64,000 bases of DNA from Robertmurraya sp047302285 (GTDB lineage: Bacteria > Bacillota > Bacilli > Bacillales > Cytobacillaceae), in contig NZ_CP154845.1 of the NCBI RefSeq assembly GCF_047302285.1, positions 3,844,001-3,908,000 on the forward strand, in the 5' to 3' direction. The stretch's first letter is position 1; each line of letters starts with the position of its first letter. Both the position numbers and the translations under genes were made by a program. Below the pieces are notes generated by a model that saw only the letters and a list, made by a program, of their open reading frames with translations, searched no databases and was not told the origin of the DNA. Of the stretch, positions 26,674 to 35,542 are shown one piece after another.

Positions 26674-27573
26674 ATGAGAATTGCCATTGCAGGTGGAACA
26701 GGCTTTGTTGGAAAAGCCTTAGCAAAAAGACTGGTAGAACTTGAGCACGAAGTATTTATTCTCACTCGAAATCTTTCAAGGGACGGAAACGTTACATACG
26801 TACAATGGTTAACAGAAGGAAGTGAGCCAGCAAAACAACTACAAGAGATCGATGTCATGATTAATTTAGCCGGTGAATCAATAGGGGCTGGACGATGGAC
26901 ACCAGCACGGAAAAATCTTATCCTCCAAAGTCGACTACAAACAGTCGCTGAAGTGATACAGCTAATGAAAAATCTCCAAAAAAAGCCAAAGGTGTTCCTT
27001 AACGCAAGTGCGATTGGTTTTTACGGTACTTCACTACACGACACCTTTACAGAGGATGAAAGGACTCCCGGAGACGATTTTCTCGCCTCGACAGTCAAGC
27101 AATGGGAAGAAAAAGCGTTAGAAGCTAACAACCTCGATATTCGCACTGTTCTTTGTCGATTTGGCATTATTTTAGACAACAAAGAAGGAGCCTTACCAAG
27201 AATGGCACTTCCTTATAAATTATTTGCAGGCGGAAACTTGGGATCGGGCGAGCAATGGATGTCATGGATTCATCTCAATGATGTCGTAAATGGAATCATT
27301 TTTGCCATGGAGAATGAGAAGCTTTCAGGTCCTGTTAATTTCACCGCACCAAAACCTGTGAAAATGACCGAATTGGGAAAAGCGCTCGCTCGAACCATGA
27401 AAAGACCTCATTGGATCCCAGCCCCAGCCTTTATCTTAAAGGTAGTACTTGGAGAGATGAGCCTGTTAGTGTTGGAAGGACAGCGTGTATTTCCGACAAA
27501 GTTACAAGAAGCAGGCTATTCTTTTCAATATGAGCAAATTGATTCGGCATTACATGACATTTATCAAAAATAA
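26674..27573 (+). CDS. yfhF: TIGR01777-family epimerase/oxidoreductase YfhF
   Basis: A 299-residue SDR-type protein. It has an N-terminal Rossmann motif (IAGGTGFVGKALAKRL), INLAGESIGAGRW and NASAIGFYG. The C-terminal DUF1731 segment (RVFPTKLQEAGYSFQY) defines the SDR39U1/TIGR01777 family. The reaction is unknown. ATG at 26674 has GAGGAGG 8 bases upstream; the frame runs 29 codons further back without a site. It is divergent from recX. Confidence 0.9.
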   Translation: MRIAIAGGTGFVGKALAKRLVELEHEVFILTRNLSRDGNVTYVQWLTEGSEPAKQLQEIDVMINLAGESIGAGRWTPARKNLILQSRLQTVAEVIQLMKNLQKKPKVFLNASAIGFYGTSLHDTFTEDERTPGDDFLASTVKQWEEKALEANNLDIRTVLCRFGIILDNKEGALPRMALPYKLFAGGNLGSGEQWMSWIHLNDVVNGIIFAMENEKLSGPVNFTAPKPVKMTELGKALARTMKRPHWIPAPAFILKVVLGEMSLLVLEGQRVFPTKLQEAGYSFQYEQIDSALHDIYQK

Positions 27574-27638
27574 AGTATCATTCCGCCTTAGCAAGGGAAA
27601 AATAGGAAGTGTATATAATTCAAGAAGGGATGATACCG

Positions 27639-27767
27639 ATGTCTGATAAGAAGAGAAAAGATAAGTCGAAAAGTACTTTATCAAGTATGCAGGAAATCAA
27701 CTATTCCCACGAATTTAAGCTTGCTGACCAAGCAGGTGGATTTACAAAAAAGAAGGCAAGACACTAA
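27639..27767 (+). CDS. yfhE: YfhE family small protein
   Basis: A 42-residue Lys-rich protein. SSMQEINYSHEFKLADQAGG followed by FTKKK matches the YfhE-like family. AGAAGGG lies about 10 bases before the ATG. Function is unknown; it sits between yfhF and yfhD as in B. subtilis. Confidence 0.82.
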   Translation: MSDKKRKDKSKSTLSSMQEINYSHEFKLADQAGGFTKKKARH

Positions 27768-27796
27768 CATATTTTCTATCATCTTAAGAGAAAATA

Positions 27797-27833
27797 AAGT
27801 ACGGAAACATTCGTGTTTTCCGTACTTTTTTTC
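27797..27833 (+). terminator. Terminator after yfhE
   Basis: AAGTACGGAAA / TTTCCGTACTT stem, then T7. Confidence 0.92.
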
Positions 27834-27852
27834 TTAGAAAGGGGTCTTCCTA

Positions 27853-28035
27853 ATGGGACGTGCACATGGGCATAAAACAAGAGATAAGAACAAGGCAAAC
27901 TTGCCACAGGTTCCGAAAAATATGAAATCTGATGGACTTGATGTGGAGTTTGATCGTGATTTAGCCGATCATGATGATTTAGAAGCAATGGCTCGTTCAA
28001 ATGCAGCTGATAAACGAGCGAAAAAGAGGAAATAG
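27853..28035 (+). CDS. yfhD: YfhD family small protein
   Basis: A 60-residue highly charged protein. It opens MGRAHGHKTRDKNKANLPQV and contains DVEFDRDLADHDDLEA, the YfhD-family pattern. It is probably unstructured and function is unknown. Ribosome site AGAAAGGGG precedes the ATG. It ends the conserved yfh block. Confidence 0.85.
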   Translation: MGRAHGHKTRDKNKANLPQVPKNMKSDGLDVEFDRDLADHDDLEAMARSNAADKRAKKRK

Positions 28036-28041
28036 AGATTT

Positions 28042-28066
28042 GTCAGTGGGGCACTTCCCCACTGAC
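28042..28066. repeat. Hairpin repeat, left copy
   Basis: Perfect stem GTCAGTGGGG / CCCCACTGAC with loop CACTT, just after yfhD. It has no T tract on the plus strand. An identical 25-base core recurs at 28223-28247, bracketing the short dispersed element. Confidence 0.85.
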
Positions 28067-28196
28067 TCAGGCTGTTGACAAACGCTCGCTTTCTTCGTTG
28101 CTTCGCCTTGTCCGGTGCTCATTACCTACTATGGTAACTCCGCTCCTCCCAAGACTTCGCGCCTCGAAAGACAAACGTTTTCAATCAGCCTGATGG
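28066..28196. mobile_element. Short dispersed element, copy A (inverse orientation to copy B)
   Basis: About 131 bases, related to 14301-14430 read from the other strand. On the minus strand it begins CCATCAG and ends GCCTGAG, the same ends as copy B. Imperfect terminal inverted repeats CAGGCTGTTGACAAACG and CAGGCTGATTGAAAACG are visible. Internal shared blocks include AGCGGAGTT and GCGTTTG / ACGTTTG. There is no coding capacity. It lies between converging yfhD and the SNF2 gene. Confidence 0.65.
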
Positions 28197-28222
28197 TAAC
28201 TGCTGTAGATTATTCTTTAATT

Positions 28223-28247
28223 TCAGTGGGGCACTTCCCCACTGACT
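28223..28247. repeat. Hairpin repeat, right copy
   Basis: Same TCAGTGGGG-CACTT-CCCCACTGA hairpin as 28043-28066, ending exactly at the last base before the SNF2 stop codon. It probably forms the 3' end of the SNF2 transcript but lacks a clear T tail. Confidence 0.85.
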
Positions 28248-31200
28248 TTATACTTCTAAAAGATCGCGAATATCTTCATCTGTTAATGCCCATGCTTTAT
28301 TCTCTGAGGACTTCACCAACTCATCGATGAGATGTCGTTTCTTATCTTGAAGTTGATCCATTTTTTCTTCAATTGTTCCCCTGGAAATTAATTTAATGAC
28401 TTTAACCGTATTCTCTTGGCCAATCCGATGGGCCCTGTCTGCTGCTTGTTCTTCAACAGCAGGATTCCACCAAATATCATAAAGAATAACCGTATCCGCT
28501 CCAGTCAAATTTAGCCCTGTCCCACCAGCTTTTAATGAAATGAGAAAGAAACTATTTTCCCCCTGATTAAATCGATTGCAGATCTCTATTCGTTCTTCAG
28601 ATGGAGTATTTCCATCTAGATAGAAATACGCCTCTCCTTTTTCAGCTAGCTCTCTGCCAATTAAATCGAGCATTTTCGTAAATTGTGAAAAAATCAATAC
28701 TCTTCTGCCCGTTAGTTTAGCTTCTTCGACAATTTGCATAAGCTTCTCAAACTTTGCTGACCTTCCCTTATATCCATCAACAAAAAGGGCAGGATGACAA
28801 CAAATTTGTCTCAATCTCGTTAAGCCTGCCAAAATTCTAATGCGATTTTTTCGAATCGTATCTTTGTCTAGATGTTTAAGGGTATCATGTCTGAGCTTTG
28901 CTAAATAAGCTGCATACAGCTTCTTCTGCTCATTGACCAGATCGACTGATTCCTGAAGAGCAATTTTCTCTGGAAGTTCTTCAAGTACATCCTCTTTCAT
29001 TCTGCGAAGAAGAAAAGGCCTTGTTCTTCTCGCAATTTGTTTACTAGTCAGGTTTGCGTAACTTTTTAATCCTCTAAAAAGTTCTGGAAAAACGACATGA
29101 TAAATGGACCAAAGCTCTTCACTTGAGTTCTCGACTGGTGTTCCAGTTAAAGCAAAGCGATAATGCGCTTGAATCTTCTTGACTGCTTTTGCCGTTTGCG
29201 TCGTTGGATTTTTAAAGCTCTGCGCCTCATCAAAGAAAACAGTGTGGAATTTTTCCCGTTCAAGCAAGTTCAAATCTTTCCTAAGCAAAGTATAGGAAGT
29301 GATGAAGACATCTGTATTTTTCAATTCATCATATAGACTTGTTCTTTGCTTCCTCCCCCCGTCCATCACAACAGCTTCAATCCCTGGTGTAAATTTTTTT
29401 ATTTCACTTAACCAATTATATGTGACGGAAGATGGACAAACGATTAATACGGGTCGACTACTCTTGCGAATTTCATCCACCACAGATTGGATGTAAGTGA
29501 TGCTTTGAAGCGTTTTGCCAAGGCCCATATCATCTGCTAAAATACCCCCAAAACCATAACTGGCAAGAGTTTTCATCCACTGATAACCCTTCTTCTGATA
29601 ATCGCGAAGAATATGCGTTAAATTTTCAGGAACTTTCGCATGACTCACGTCTGGATCGGTCATCTCTTTTAAAAACTGGCGAAACGATTGTTCTGGGGTA
29701 AAAAGTTCATTTTCCATAATGGAATCGAGATGGGCAATCCCCTTTAGCAACGGAAGCTCAAATGAATGATCGGCATCCTCATGTAACGGTACCGAATTTA
29801 AAAAACGTTTCATCTCTTCAAACTCTTTTGTCTCGAGAGAAAGCAGAGAACCGTTACGTAAACGATAATACTTCCTTTTTTCTTCTAATGCTTGAAGAAG
29901 TTCGCGAATTTGAGTTTCTGGAATCCCATCCATTTCAAACTTAAATTCGAGCCAGTTCGTCCGCTCTTTCTTAAATTTCACTCTTATTTTTGGTGGGGCA
30001 TGCCCTTTGAAAATTCGATTTCGAACAGCTGTCGTGGCGTACACCTCTGTTAGCTTTTGCAGCTTCGGAACGGTATACGTTAAAAATTCATATTCGAGCT
30101 CTTCATTATGCAGAAAGTAGCCTTCATCCGTATTTGCTAATTCACTCTCTTCAATTAACGATAAAATCGCTTCTTCTTTTCTTGTGTCTCTCACGATCAT
30201 CGAGGTGATATTTGAGTTCCCAAGTGGATTAATAACTAGTCTCCCGTAATGAAATTCAAGCCCGACAAGCAAACGATTTTTCACTCTGTCTAAAAATAAC
30301 TTCGCAACAAGAGGTGTTCTCACTAGCTTCTTCTCTAATTCGCTTGCAATCGTTACCGTCCCTAGCTTTTTTAAGCCAGGCAATATTTTTTCCAAAAAGA
30401 AATGAACTTGTTCTTTCGGAATTGGAATATGATTGGTTTTTGACGAAAATAGCATTTCCTGCAAATTAGCTAATCGTACGCAGTCATCATAGTTTAAGTG
30501 AAAGATTTGTCCGTCACAAAGAACGTATTCATAGGTGGTTAAAACAACTAAACGATCTAACCCTGTTACGATTAATTGGTAAGCATCCCCGTCAGTTGCT
30601 TGAAATTCAAAATGCAAATCTAAGGGCTTGTTTGAGACTTGTAGACCTTGATAAGCATTTCTACCATATTTAAGTCTTGTCTGCGGGATGCTCGTGAGTA
30701 ATGGTAAAATCCTTTTCCATGAAGTTGGAGGAACGATTAAAATGTTGTTTTCAGAAGATCCTTGCTCAGACAAAAGTTCCTCATCACGATTAACCTGAAT
30801 CATCTCATGAATCACTTGATCAGCTTCTCTTTGAAAACAGTGTGCTCTCGGATCATACGTAAAAGCTAAGGAGAGCACACTTCTTTTTCCACTTCCTACA
30901 CATTCTAAAAAGTTGCTAATATTCAAGATTGGGGTCGCCTCTATTTGAATATCGATACCAAGCATCATTTGTCCAGTTTCTCCTGTAATCGGTGTACATG
31001 TGAAAATGGGATTTAATACTTGCCTGTCTTCAAAATGAAGCTGTTGTCCACTTGAACGTTTCGGCTTCTCTTGAAAAATGGATAATAGTCCTTCTGCTAA
31101 TTCAGAATGTTGAGGAGCGGTTTGCTTATGATAAAGTGCAATTAAGACTGCCGCAATATGCTGGCAATCTTTTTGGAAAGAAGCAAGGGTTGGACAGCTG

Positions 31201-31400
31201 CAGCTTGTTTCCAAGTCTCCTTGTTCATTGATATTTATTGATACTTGAAATTCTTCTCCTGCCATGACGAGCGCTTCGCAGGAGTCGGAGCTGTTTTGTT
31301 GAAATTGGACTTTATTTTTATGATAAAAGGTTTCGCCTTTTTTGAAGGAGATATCTCCACACATTTCTTTTATTTGTTTGCGTGTTAGCTTTGTTTCCAA
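28248..31400 (-). CDS. SNF2-family DEAD/DEAH helicase with SWIM zinc finger
   Basis: A 1,050-residue protein. An N-terminal SWIM finger (CSCPTLASFQKDCQH, near residue 67) and a long SNF2-associated region precede the SNF2 ATPase core. Helicase motifs: I DDMGLGKT (about 620), II DEAQ, III ALTGTPVEN, the LLRRMKEDVLEELP block, V LKAGGTGLNLTGAD and VI DRAHRIGQ. Proteins of this type are double-stranded-DNA translocases linked to transcription or repair, and B. subtilis has related YqhH and YwqA. It is monocistronic; no restriction or defence partner is adjacent. Confidence 0.92.
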   Translation of the reverse strand: METKLTRKQIKEMCGDISFKKGETFYHKNKVQFQQNSSDSCEALVMAGEEFQVSININEQGDLETSCSCPTLASFQKDCQHIAAVLIALYHKQTAPQHSELAEGLLSIFQEKPKRSSGQQLHFEDRQVLNPIFTCTPITGETGQMMLGIDIQIEATPILNISNFLECVGSGKRSVLSLAFTYDPRAHCFQREADQVIHEMIQVNRDEELLSEQGSSENNILIVPPTSWKRILPLLTSIPQTRLKYGRNAYQGLQVSNKPLDLHFEFQATDGDAYQLIVTGLDRLVVLTTYEYVLCDGQIFHLNYDDCVRLANLQEMLFSSKTNHIPIPKEQVHFFLEKILPGLKKLGTVTIASELEKKLVRTPLVAKLFLDRVKNRLLVGLEFHYGRLVINPLGNSNITSMIVRDTRKEEAILSLIEESELANTDEGYFLHNEELEYEFLTYTVPKLQKLTEVYATTAVRNRIFKGHAPPKIRVKFKKERTNWLEFKFEMDGIPETQIRELLQALEEKRKYYRLRNGSLLSLETKEFEEMKRFLNSVPLHEDADHSFELPLLKGIAHLDSIMENELFTPEQSFRQFLKEMTDPDVSHAKVPENLTHILRDYQKKGYQWMKTLASYGFGGILADDMGLGKTLQSITYIQSVVDEIRKSSRPVLIVCPSSVTYNWLSEIKKFTPGIEAVVMDGGRKQRTSLYDELKNTDVFITSYTLLRKDLNLLEREKFHTVFFDEAQSFKNPTTQTAKAVKKIQAHYRFALTGTPVENSSEELWSIYHVVFPELFRGLKSYANLTSKQIARRTRPFLLRRMKEDVLEELPEKIALQESVDLVNEQKKLYAAYLAKLRHDTLKHLDKDTIRKNRIRILAGLTRLRQICCHPALFVDGYKGRSAKFEKLMQIVEEAKLTGRRVLIFSQFTKMLDLIGRELAEKGEAYFYLDGNTPSEERIEICNRFNQGENSFFLISLKAGGTGLNLTGADTVILYDIWWNPAVEEQAADRAHRIGQENTVKVIKLISRGTIEEKMDQLQDKKRHLIDELVKSSENKAWALTDEDIRDLLEV

Positions 31401-31517
31401 AATGTATGACTCCTTCCTGCCTGTTGAATACTTTCTATATTATAGAGGATTTGTGGATAAGACAAGTGGATGGAACTTGTGGATTTGGTCTACTAGGATT
31501 AAAGTTTCAATAATAAA

Positions 31518-31561
31518 AAAAGAGGTGCCTTAAAAGCTAAGCTTTTGGGACAACCTCTTTT
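31518..31561. terminator. Terminator after the DoxX gene
   Basis: AAAGAGGT / ACCTCTTT outer stem enclosing AAAAGC / GCTTTT, with A and T runs outside. Confidence 0.82.
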
Positions 31562-31573
31562 ATAAGCTTTCTA

Positions 31574-32068
31574 TTAATGAGGATTTGCTGCTAGGTTCTT
31601 TCTTTTGTTTAGTAGCTCTTTTACGTATGGGATTGCAAATCTGTCAACACCCCAGTAGTAGCTTCCTTTACCTGCGAATAGGAGGATGACTGCTGTTGTA
31701 AAGAGAATTGGGTTTGTGCTTACTGTACCAGCCATTAGGAAGTTGAAGTTCATGAATGCACCTGCGATTAAGGCTGGGATTGTTGCTACTCCAAAAATTA
31801 ATCCTAAACCAACTAGAACTTCACCATAAGCAACCATAACACTGAAAATATCTCCATTTGGCAAAGCGATATTTTCTAGAAACGCTGCATACCAACTTTG
31901 TACTGCTGGATTCTCACCTGCTGCTTTGGCAATTGCCCCTTGCATAAACCCTGTTGCATCAAAACCGTCTACTACTTTATGCCAACCGCCTTCAATCCAT
32001 TGGATTCCAAGCCAGATTCTTGCTATTGTCCAAACGATAGCTACTTGCGGATTTGTCCACCATTTCAT
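31574..32068 (-). CDS. DoxX/DoxD-family membrane protein
   Basis: A 164-residue protein with four hydrophobic helices. RIWLGIQWIEGGWHKVVDG near residue 17 and GEVLVGLGLIFG near 82 are typical of DoxX/thiosulfate-quinone oxidoreductase DoxD-like subunits. Possible roles are in quinone-linked thiol redox or integral membrane stress protection; none can be assigned. ATG follows AAGGGGACGG. It is transcribed alone away from the DnaA-box region. Confidence 0.85.
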   Translation of the reverse strand: MKWWTNPQVAIVWTIARIWLGIQWIEGGWHKVVDGFDATGFMQGAIAKAAGENPAVQSWYAAFLENIALPNGDIFSVMVAYGEVLVGLGLIFGVATIPALIAGAFMNFNFLMAGTVSTNPILFTTAVILLFAGKGSYYWGVDRFAIPYVKELLNKRKNLAANPH

Positions 32069-32247
32069 TTTAACCGTCCCCTTTATTTGTGATTAATTTC
32101 ACAATTGTAAGTAAAAAAATTTAATTCGTTCTTCATTAAGCCGGCCCGCTTATTTAGCAGAGAATGCCTTTTACTATCTTGTGAAGTTTTTCACTTATTC
32201 TCTACACTCATAATATATACCTTATGCATAATGAAAACAATGCTTTT

Positions 32248-32460
32248 CACAATTCTTTCACAAATTATAGTTCAACTGTGAATGAATTGTGTACATATTT
32301 ATCCACAGGGATGTTAATAGTGTGGATGAGATTTTTTAATCCAATTTTCTTCAACCTTTTTGCCTTGATAAGAATTGTTAATAAAAATCCTCTGAATTTC
32401 TGTGGATAATGTGTATAACTTTGTGGATGACTGCTATTTAAGCTTTTTTACTGTGGAAAA
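32248..32460. promoter_or_regulatory. DnaA-box cluster with inverted repeat in an AT-rich intergenic region
   Basis: The 501-base gap 32069-32569 holds two exact TTATCCACA boxes (32299-32307 plus strand; 32401-32409 minus). It also has four boxes with one mismatch (32321-32329, 32410-32418, 32422-32430, 32452-32460). Upstream is an inverted repeat, CACAATTC / GAATTGTG with inner TCACA / TGTGA (32248-32291). One further exact box lies at 31452-31460. DnaA probably binds here, either as a titration site or to control the flanking genes. A promoter for the gene at 32570 should also lie here. Confidence 0.6.
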
Positions 32461-32569
32461 CCATTTGAGGGAGTTGAATAATTTTTTACAAATAAATCTA
32501 TACACACGAGATGATCTTTGTTTCAATATTAATGTAGACGTACTTAATTTCTTTTAAGGGGAATTATAT

Positions 32570-33127
32570 ATGGAAAAAAATTATCAGACAAAGCACCTTT
32601 TTCTAGCCATCGCGATTATAACAGCTGTGTTTGCACCGATTCTTTACTTTTTCCTTCCACAAACGGTCGCAGACATTGTACACCATAAAGAAAACGTATT
32701 TTTTGTCTCTGTGCCCGATGAGAATTTCACCGTTTTTGCTTTTGGTTATGGATTTATTTTTTTGGCTGCTATCACACTTTTTTTATTAAACATTAGAAAG
32801 CTATCAATTATCATCAGTATCGTATTTTTATGCTTGGCTCTTACTACCTTCTTTATTGGTTCGCAATCCTATCGGGCATTAGCAACTGATCATATTTCCT
32901 ATAGCCCATTATTTTCCTTTGAAAAAGAAACTTATTCTTGGGACGAAGTGACAGAAGTCATCCGTTATCGAGATGAAATCGGAGATAAATCAGAGTACGA
33001 ATTCGTATTTGCGGATGGAAAACGAATGAAGATTAAAGATAACCGTTATTTACAGCACGCCTCCTACAAATTTAATAAAAAGCTTCAAGAAGAGAATTTA
33101 TCAGTTGAGTTCAGGCTAATTGAATAA
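32570..33127 (+). CDS. Membrane protein of unknown function
   Basis: A 185-residue protein I do not recognise. Three hydrophobic segments (about residues 10-30, 50-73 and 78-98) are followed by a soluble 85-residue domain. That domain has beta-strand-like text (SYSPLFSFEKETYSWDEVTE and EYEFVFADGKRMKI) resembling PH-like tails of small Bacillus membrane proteins. ATG follows AAGGGGAATTATAT. It is monocistronic, directly downstream of the DnaA-box cluster. Confidence 0.75.
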   Translation: MEKNYQTKHLFLAIAIITAVFAPILYFFLPQTVADIVHHKENVFFVSVPDENFTVFAFGYGFIFLAAITLFLLNIRKLSIIISIVFLCLALTTFFIGSQSYRALATDHISYSPLFSFEKETYSWDEVTEVIRYRDEIGDKSEYEFVFADGKRMKIKDNRYLQHASYKFNKKLQEENLSVEFRLIE

Positions 33128-33129
33128 AA

Positions 33130-33153
33130 AAAAGTCCTACTCAGGACTTTTTA
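33130..33153. terminator. Terminator between the membrane protein and OsmC genes
   Basis: AAAGTCCT / AGGACTTT stem with a 4-base loop and T tail; it touches the end of the converging osmC-type gene. Confidence 0.9.
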
Positions 33154-33591
33154 AGCTTTTAACCATATATTTTGAATAGGGATTCCAGCATCCTTTACCG
33201 TTCTAAATAGAGGGCAGCGTAAATCGACAGCTTCTTGCATTTCGTTCACTCTCACTTGGGTTTCACTTGTTTGAATGGAAGCCTTGATCGTTACTTCCTG
33301 AAACTTCGGATCGACATCCAAATTCCCCATCAAACCGCTGATATCGATATTCCCTTCCGCTTCAAAGGTAATGCCTTGGAGGTCAAATTCCATTTCCTTC
33401 GCAATAATCTGCGCCATCACATTCTCACATGCTAAAAGTGCTCCTAAAAACGTCGATAACGGATCGGCAGCTGAATCCTTTCCACCCATTGATACTGGCT
33501 CATCTACCGCGATACCATGTTTACCAGCCAAGGCATCTAATCGCATTCCTGAACCCGTTCCATTAACCTTAACATCTAAAATTTGCACCAT
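33151..33591 (-). CDS. OsmC family protein
   Basis: A 146-residue OsmC/Ohr-fold protein. The two redox cysteines are in DPLSTFLGALLACENVMA (near residue 55) and DLRCPLFRTVKDAG (near 124). Such proteins reduce organic peroxides or handle thiols and persulfides. It is the last gene of the TusA-DsrE-TusA/OsmC-MetE-like operon, 11 bases after the methyltransferase gene. A GGGGGAG site precedes the ATG. Confidence 0.88.
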   Translation of the reverse strand: MVQILDVKVNGTGSGMRLDALAGKHGIAVDEPVSMGGKDSAADPLSTFLGALLACENVMAQIIAKEMEFDLQGITFEAEGNIDISGLMGNLDVDPKFQEVTIKASIQTSETQVRVNEMQEAVDLRCPLFRTVKDAGIPIQNIWLKA

Positions 33592-33602
33592 TTTTTCTCC
33601 CC

Positions 33603-34766
33603 CTAGTCCATTTCTCGTAATATTTTAGCCGCCTCTACCATCATCTTTAATTTATCAAAAGCAATCTCGTCACTATTCATCGGTCGTTGAGCAAAGGTTC
33701 CAAAGCCACAATCAGGATTCAAAAAGATCATCTCATCATCCAATATTTTTCGAACCTCTTGTACACGGCTTACAACCTCTTCCACCGACTCAACTGCTTC
33801 TGTTCTAGGATTGATAACCCCAAATCCAAGTTCTTTTCCAGCGAATTCCTTGATTACTTCTATTTCTCCAGCACGAGGAGTCGAATACTCTAAAACAAGT
33901 TGGTCTACTTTCACTTCAGCTAGATACGGAATTAATGGATCATAAGGTCCACGTAAAAGGACTTCCTCCTCCGTACTCCAATTCCCACGGCAAACATGGA
34001 CACCTATTTTCGTTTTACGCCCAAGCATTCCTTCTGTTACCTGGTTCATTAAATCAAGGGCAAAAGCAATCTCTTCTTCCGCATCCGCTTTAGCAGTAAG
34101 AGCCCCACACATAAAGGTACGGTTAGCATTCTTCTTCGTAAATACAACCTCTGTTAAAACAGGTTCATCAAATTGAACAAAATCAGCTCCTGCTTCGATT
34201 AAGTCTTCTAGTTCTTCTCTAAGCACACGAATAATATCTATGGCCAAATCTTCTTTAGTCGGGTATGACTCTTTTGATAATCCCTCGACCCACATCGAGC
34301 GTGTTAAAAGATACGGTCCTGGCAACGTAACTTTAATGGCTTTATTTGTATGTTTTTTTAGAAATAAATAATCATTTAGTGCGAGTGGTTTTTTGCGACT
34401 GATTTTTCCAGTTGCTGCTGGATTGGTCATCGAATACGCCGGGACATCCAATGTACCAAGAATCTCTTCAAAACTTGCTTTATCTTCTACATAATCAAGA
34501 AGTTCAGCTACGGAAAGCATGCGAACATTGTGTAAATGCTCAGCTACAAAGGAGATATAATTGTCTCTTCTTTGTTCACCATCTGAAACATAATCAAGAC
34601 CTGCTTCTTCTTGCCACTTCAGGATTTGTAAAATTGCTTGATTGGCAATTTCATTAAATTGTTCTTCGCTGATTCGCCCTGCCTTTTTATCACGCATTGC
34701 TCTTTGAACTTCTTTCGTTCTTGGCCAACTCCCTATCATGCTCGTTAAAAACTTCACATTTCTCAC
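33603..34766 (-). CDS. MetE C-terminal-type (cobalamin-independent methionine synthase II-like) methyltransferase
   Basis: A 387-residue UROD/MetE-like barrel equal to the catalytic half only of a full MetE (about 760). Zinc ligands are seen as IGVHVCRGNW (His, Cys), LEYSTPRAGE (Glu) and LNPDCGFGTF (Cys). SIGxWPR-type opening residues MIGSWPRTKEV match the family. Such stand-alone enzymes methylate thiols from non-folate or unknown donors. Neighbouring sulfur-carrier genes suggest a thiol or persulfide acceptor (inference). Start GTG at 34766 with AAAGGA about 11 bases upstream. Confidence 0.85.
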   Translation of the reverse strand: MRNVKFLTSMIGSWPRTKEVQRAMRDKKAGRISEEQFNEIANQAILQILKWQEEAGLDYVSDGEQRRDNYISFVAEHLHNVRMLSVAELLDYVEDKASFEEILGTLDVPAYSMTNPAATGKISRKKPLALNDYLFLKKHTNKAIKVTLPGPYLLTRSMWVEGLSKESYPTKEDLAIDIIRVLREELEDLIEAGADFVQFDEPVLTEVVFTKKNANRTFMCGALTAKADAEEEIAFALDLMNQVTEGMLGRKTKIGVHVCRGNWSTEEEVLLRGPYDPLIPYLAEVKVDQLVLEYSTPRAGEIEVIKEFAGKELGFGVINPRTEAVESVEEVVSRVQEVRKILDDEMIFLNPDCGFGTFAQRPMNSDEIAFDKLKMMVEAAKILREMD

Positions 34767-34793
34767 TTCAATCTCATCCTTTTTTCCAACCGT

Positions 34794-35507
34794 TTAGAAA
34801 GCCATCGAAAACTTAATGTTAATTTGAATCGTATCTTTTAATGTTTGATATATTGGTGAACGCTTTAACGTCTCTTTCCAAATCTCTTCTAATATATCTT
34901 CCTCACTAGGAGAAGAAACATAGAATGTCCCCACTATTTTACTGATTTTTGGACTACCTACCTCTTCAATTTCCATGTGGTAGAGAATATTATCTAAGCT
35001 ACCTTTAAGACTAAGTTCAGCATCGTCAATCTCCACATTTCTTTTAGAAGCAAGTGCTTTAAAACCAACAGTCAAACAGCTCCCTAACGAAGCAAGTAAG
35101 TAGTCTATCGCACTTGGTGCATCTACCTTTGAGCTAAAGTCAGCAGGTTGTCCCGCCAAAAATGTATGGTTTCGCGAATGAATCTTTGCTGTTAGTTGGT
35201 TTCCATTTTGAACACGAACGCTCCATTGATAGCCTTTCGCTGCTTCTAAATCTTGTTTTAAATCGGAGTGTGTTTGCCCTTTACGGATAAAATAACGTGT
35301 CGTACCTTCACCTTGCTCTGAACCTAGAAATTCATGATCAACCATCCGACACCAAGCAGGCAAATCCTCTGAAACTGTTCTTTCCCTGCTACGAACCTCT
35401 AATATTTCACCGGACTCGAGAGGATCCATCGTTTTCTTTATAATGAGGAGAAGACCTGAACCACAGTCCAAATCTCCTCCATCACAAACTGCTTGAGGAT
35501 TGTACAC
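34794..35507 (-). CDS. TusA-like/OsmC fusion protein
   Basis: A 237-residue two-domain protein. Residues 1-75 are TusA-like with CGSGLLLIIKKTMD and EDLPAWCRM; residues 95-237 are an OsmC domain with ASLGSCLTVGFKALA but a Ser (KRSPIY) where the second Cys of OsmC is expected. TusA proteins carry persulfide sulfur; the OsmC half may reduce or release it. Usually CPxP, the TusA motif here is CGSG. GTG at 35507 lies 8 bases after AGAGGG; the GTG at 35516 overlaps that site and is less likely. Confidence 0.83.
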   Translation of the reverse strand: MYNPQAVCDGGDLDCGSGLLLIIKKTMDPLESGEILEVRSRERTVSEDLPAWCRMVDHEFLGSEQGEGTTRYFIRKGQTHSDLKQDLEAAKGYQWSVRVQNGNQLTAKIHSRNHTFLAGQPADFSSKVDAPSAIDYLLASLGSCLTVGFKALASKRNVEIDDAELSLKGSLDNILYHMEIEEVGSPKISKIVGTFYVSSPSEEDILEEIWKETLKRSPIYQTLKDTIQINIKFSMAF

Positions 35508-35542
35508 TTCCTTCACCCTCTATCTCTTCATTTTTAAATGGA

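Noticed and set aside
28248..31400. SNF2 helicase as part of a defence system
   Set aside because: No methylase, nuclease or other defence partner is next to it, and SWIM/SNF2 proteins of this type are common single genes in Bacillus.
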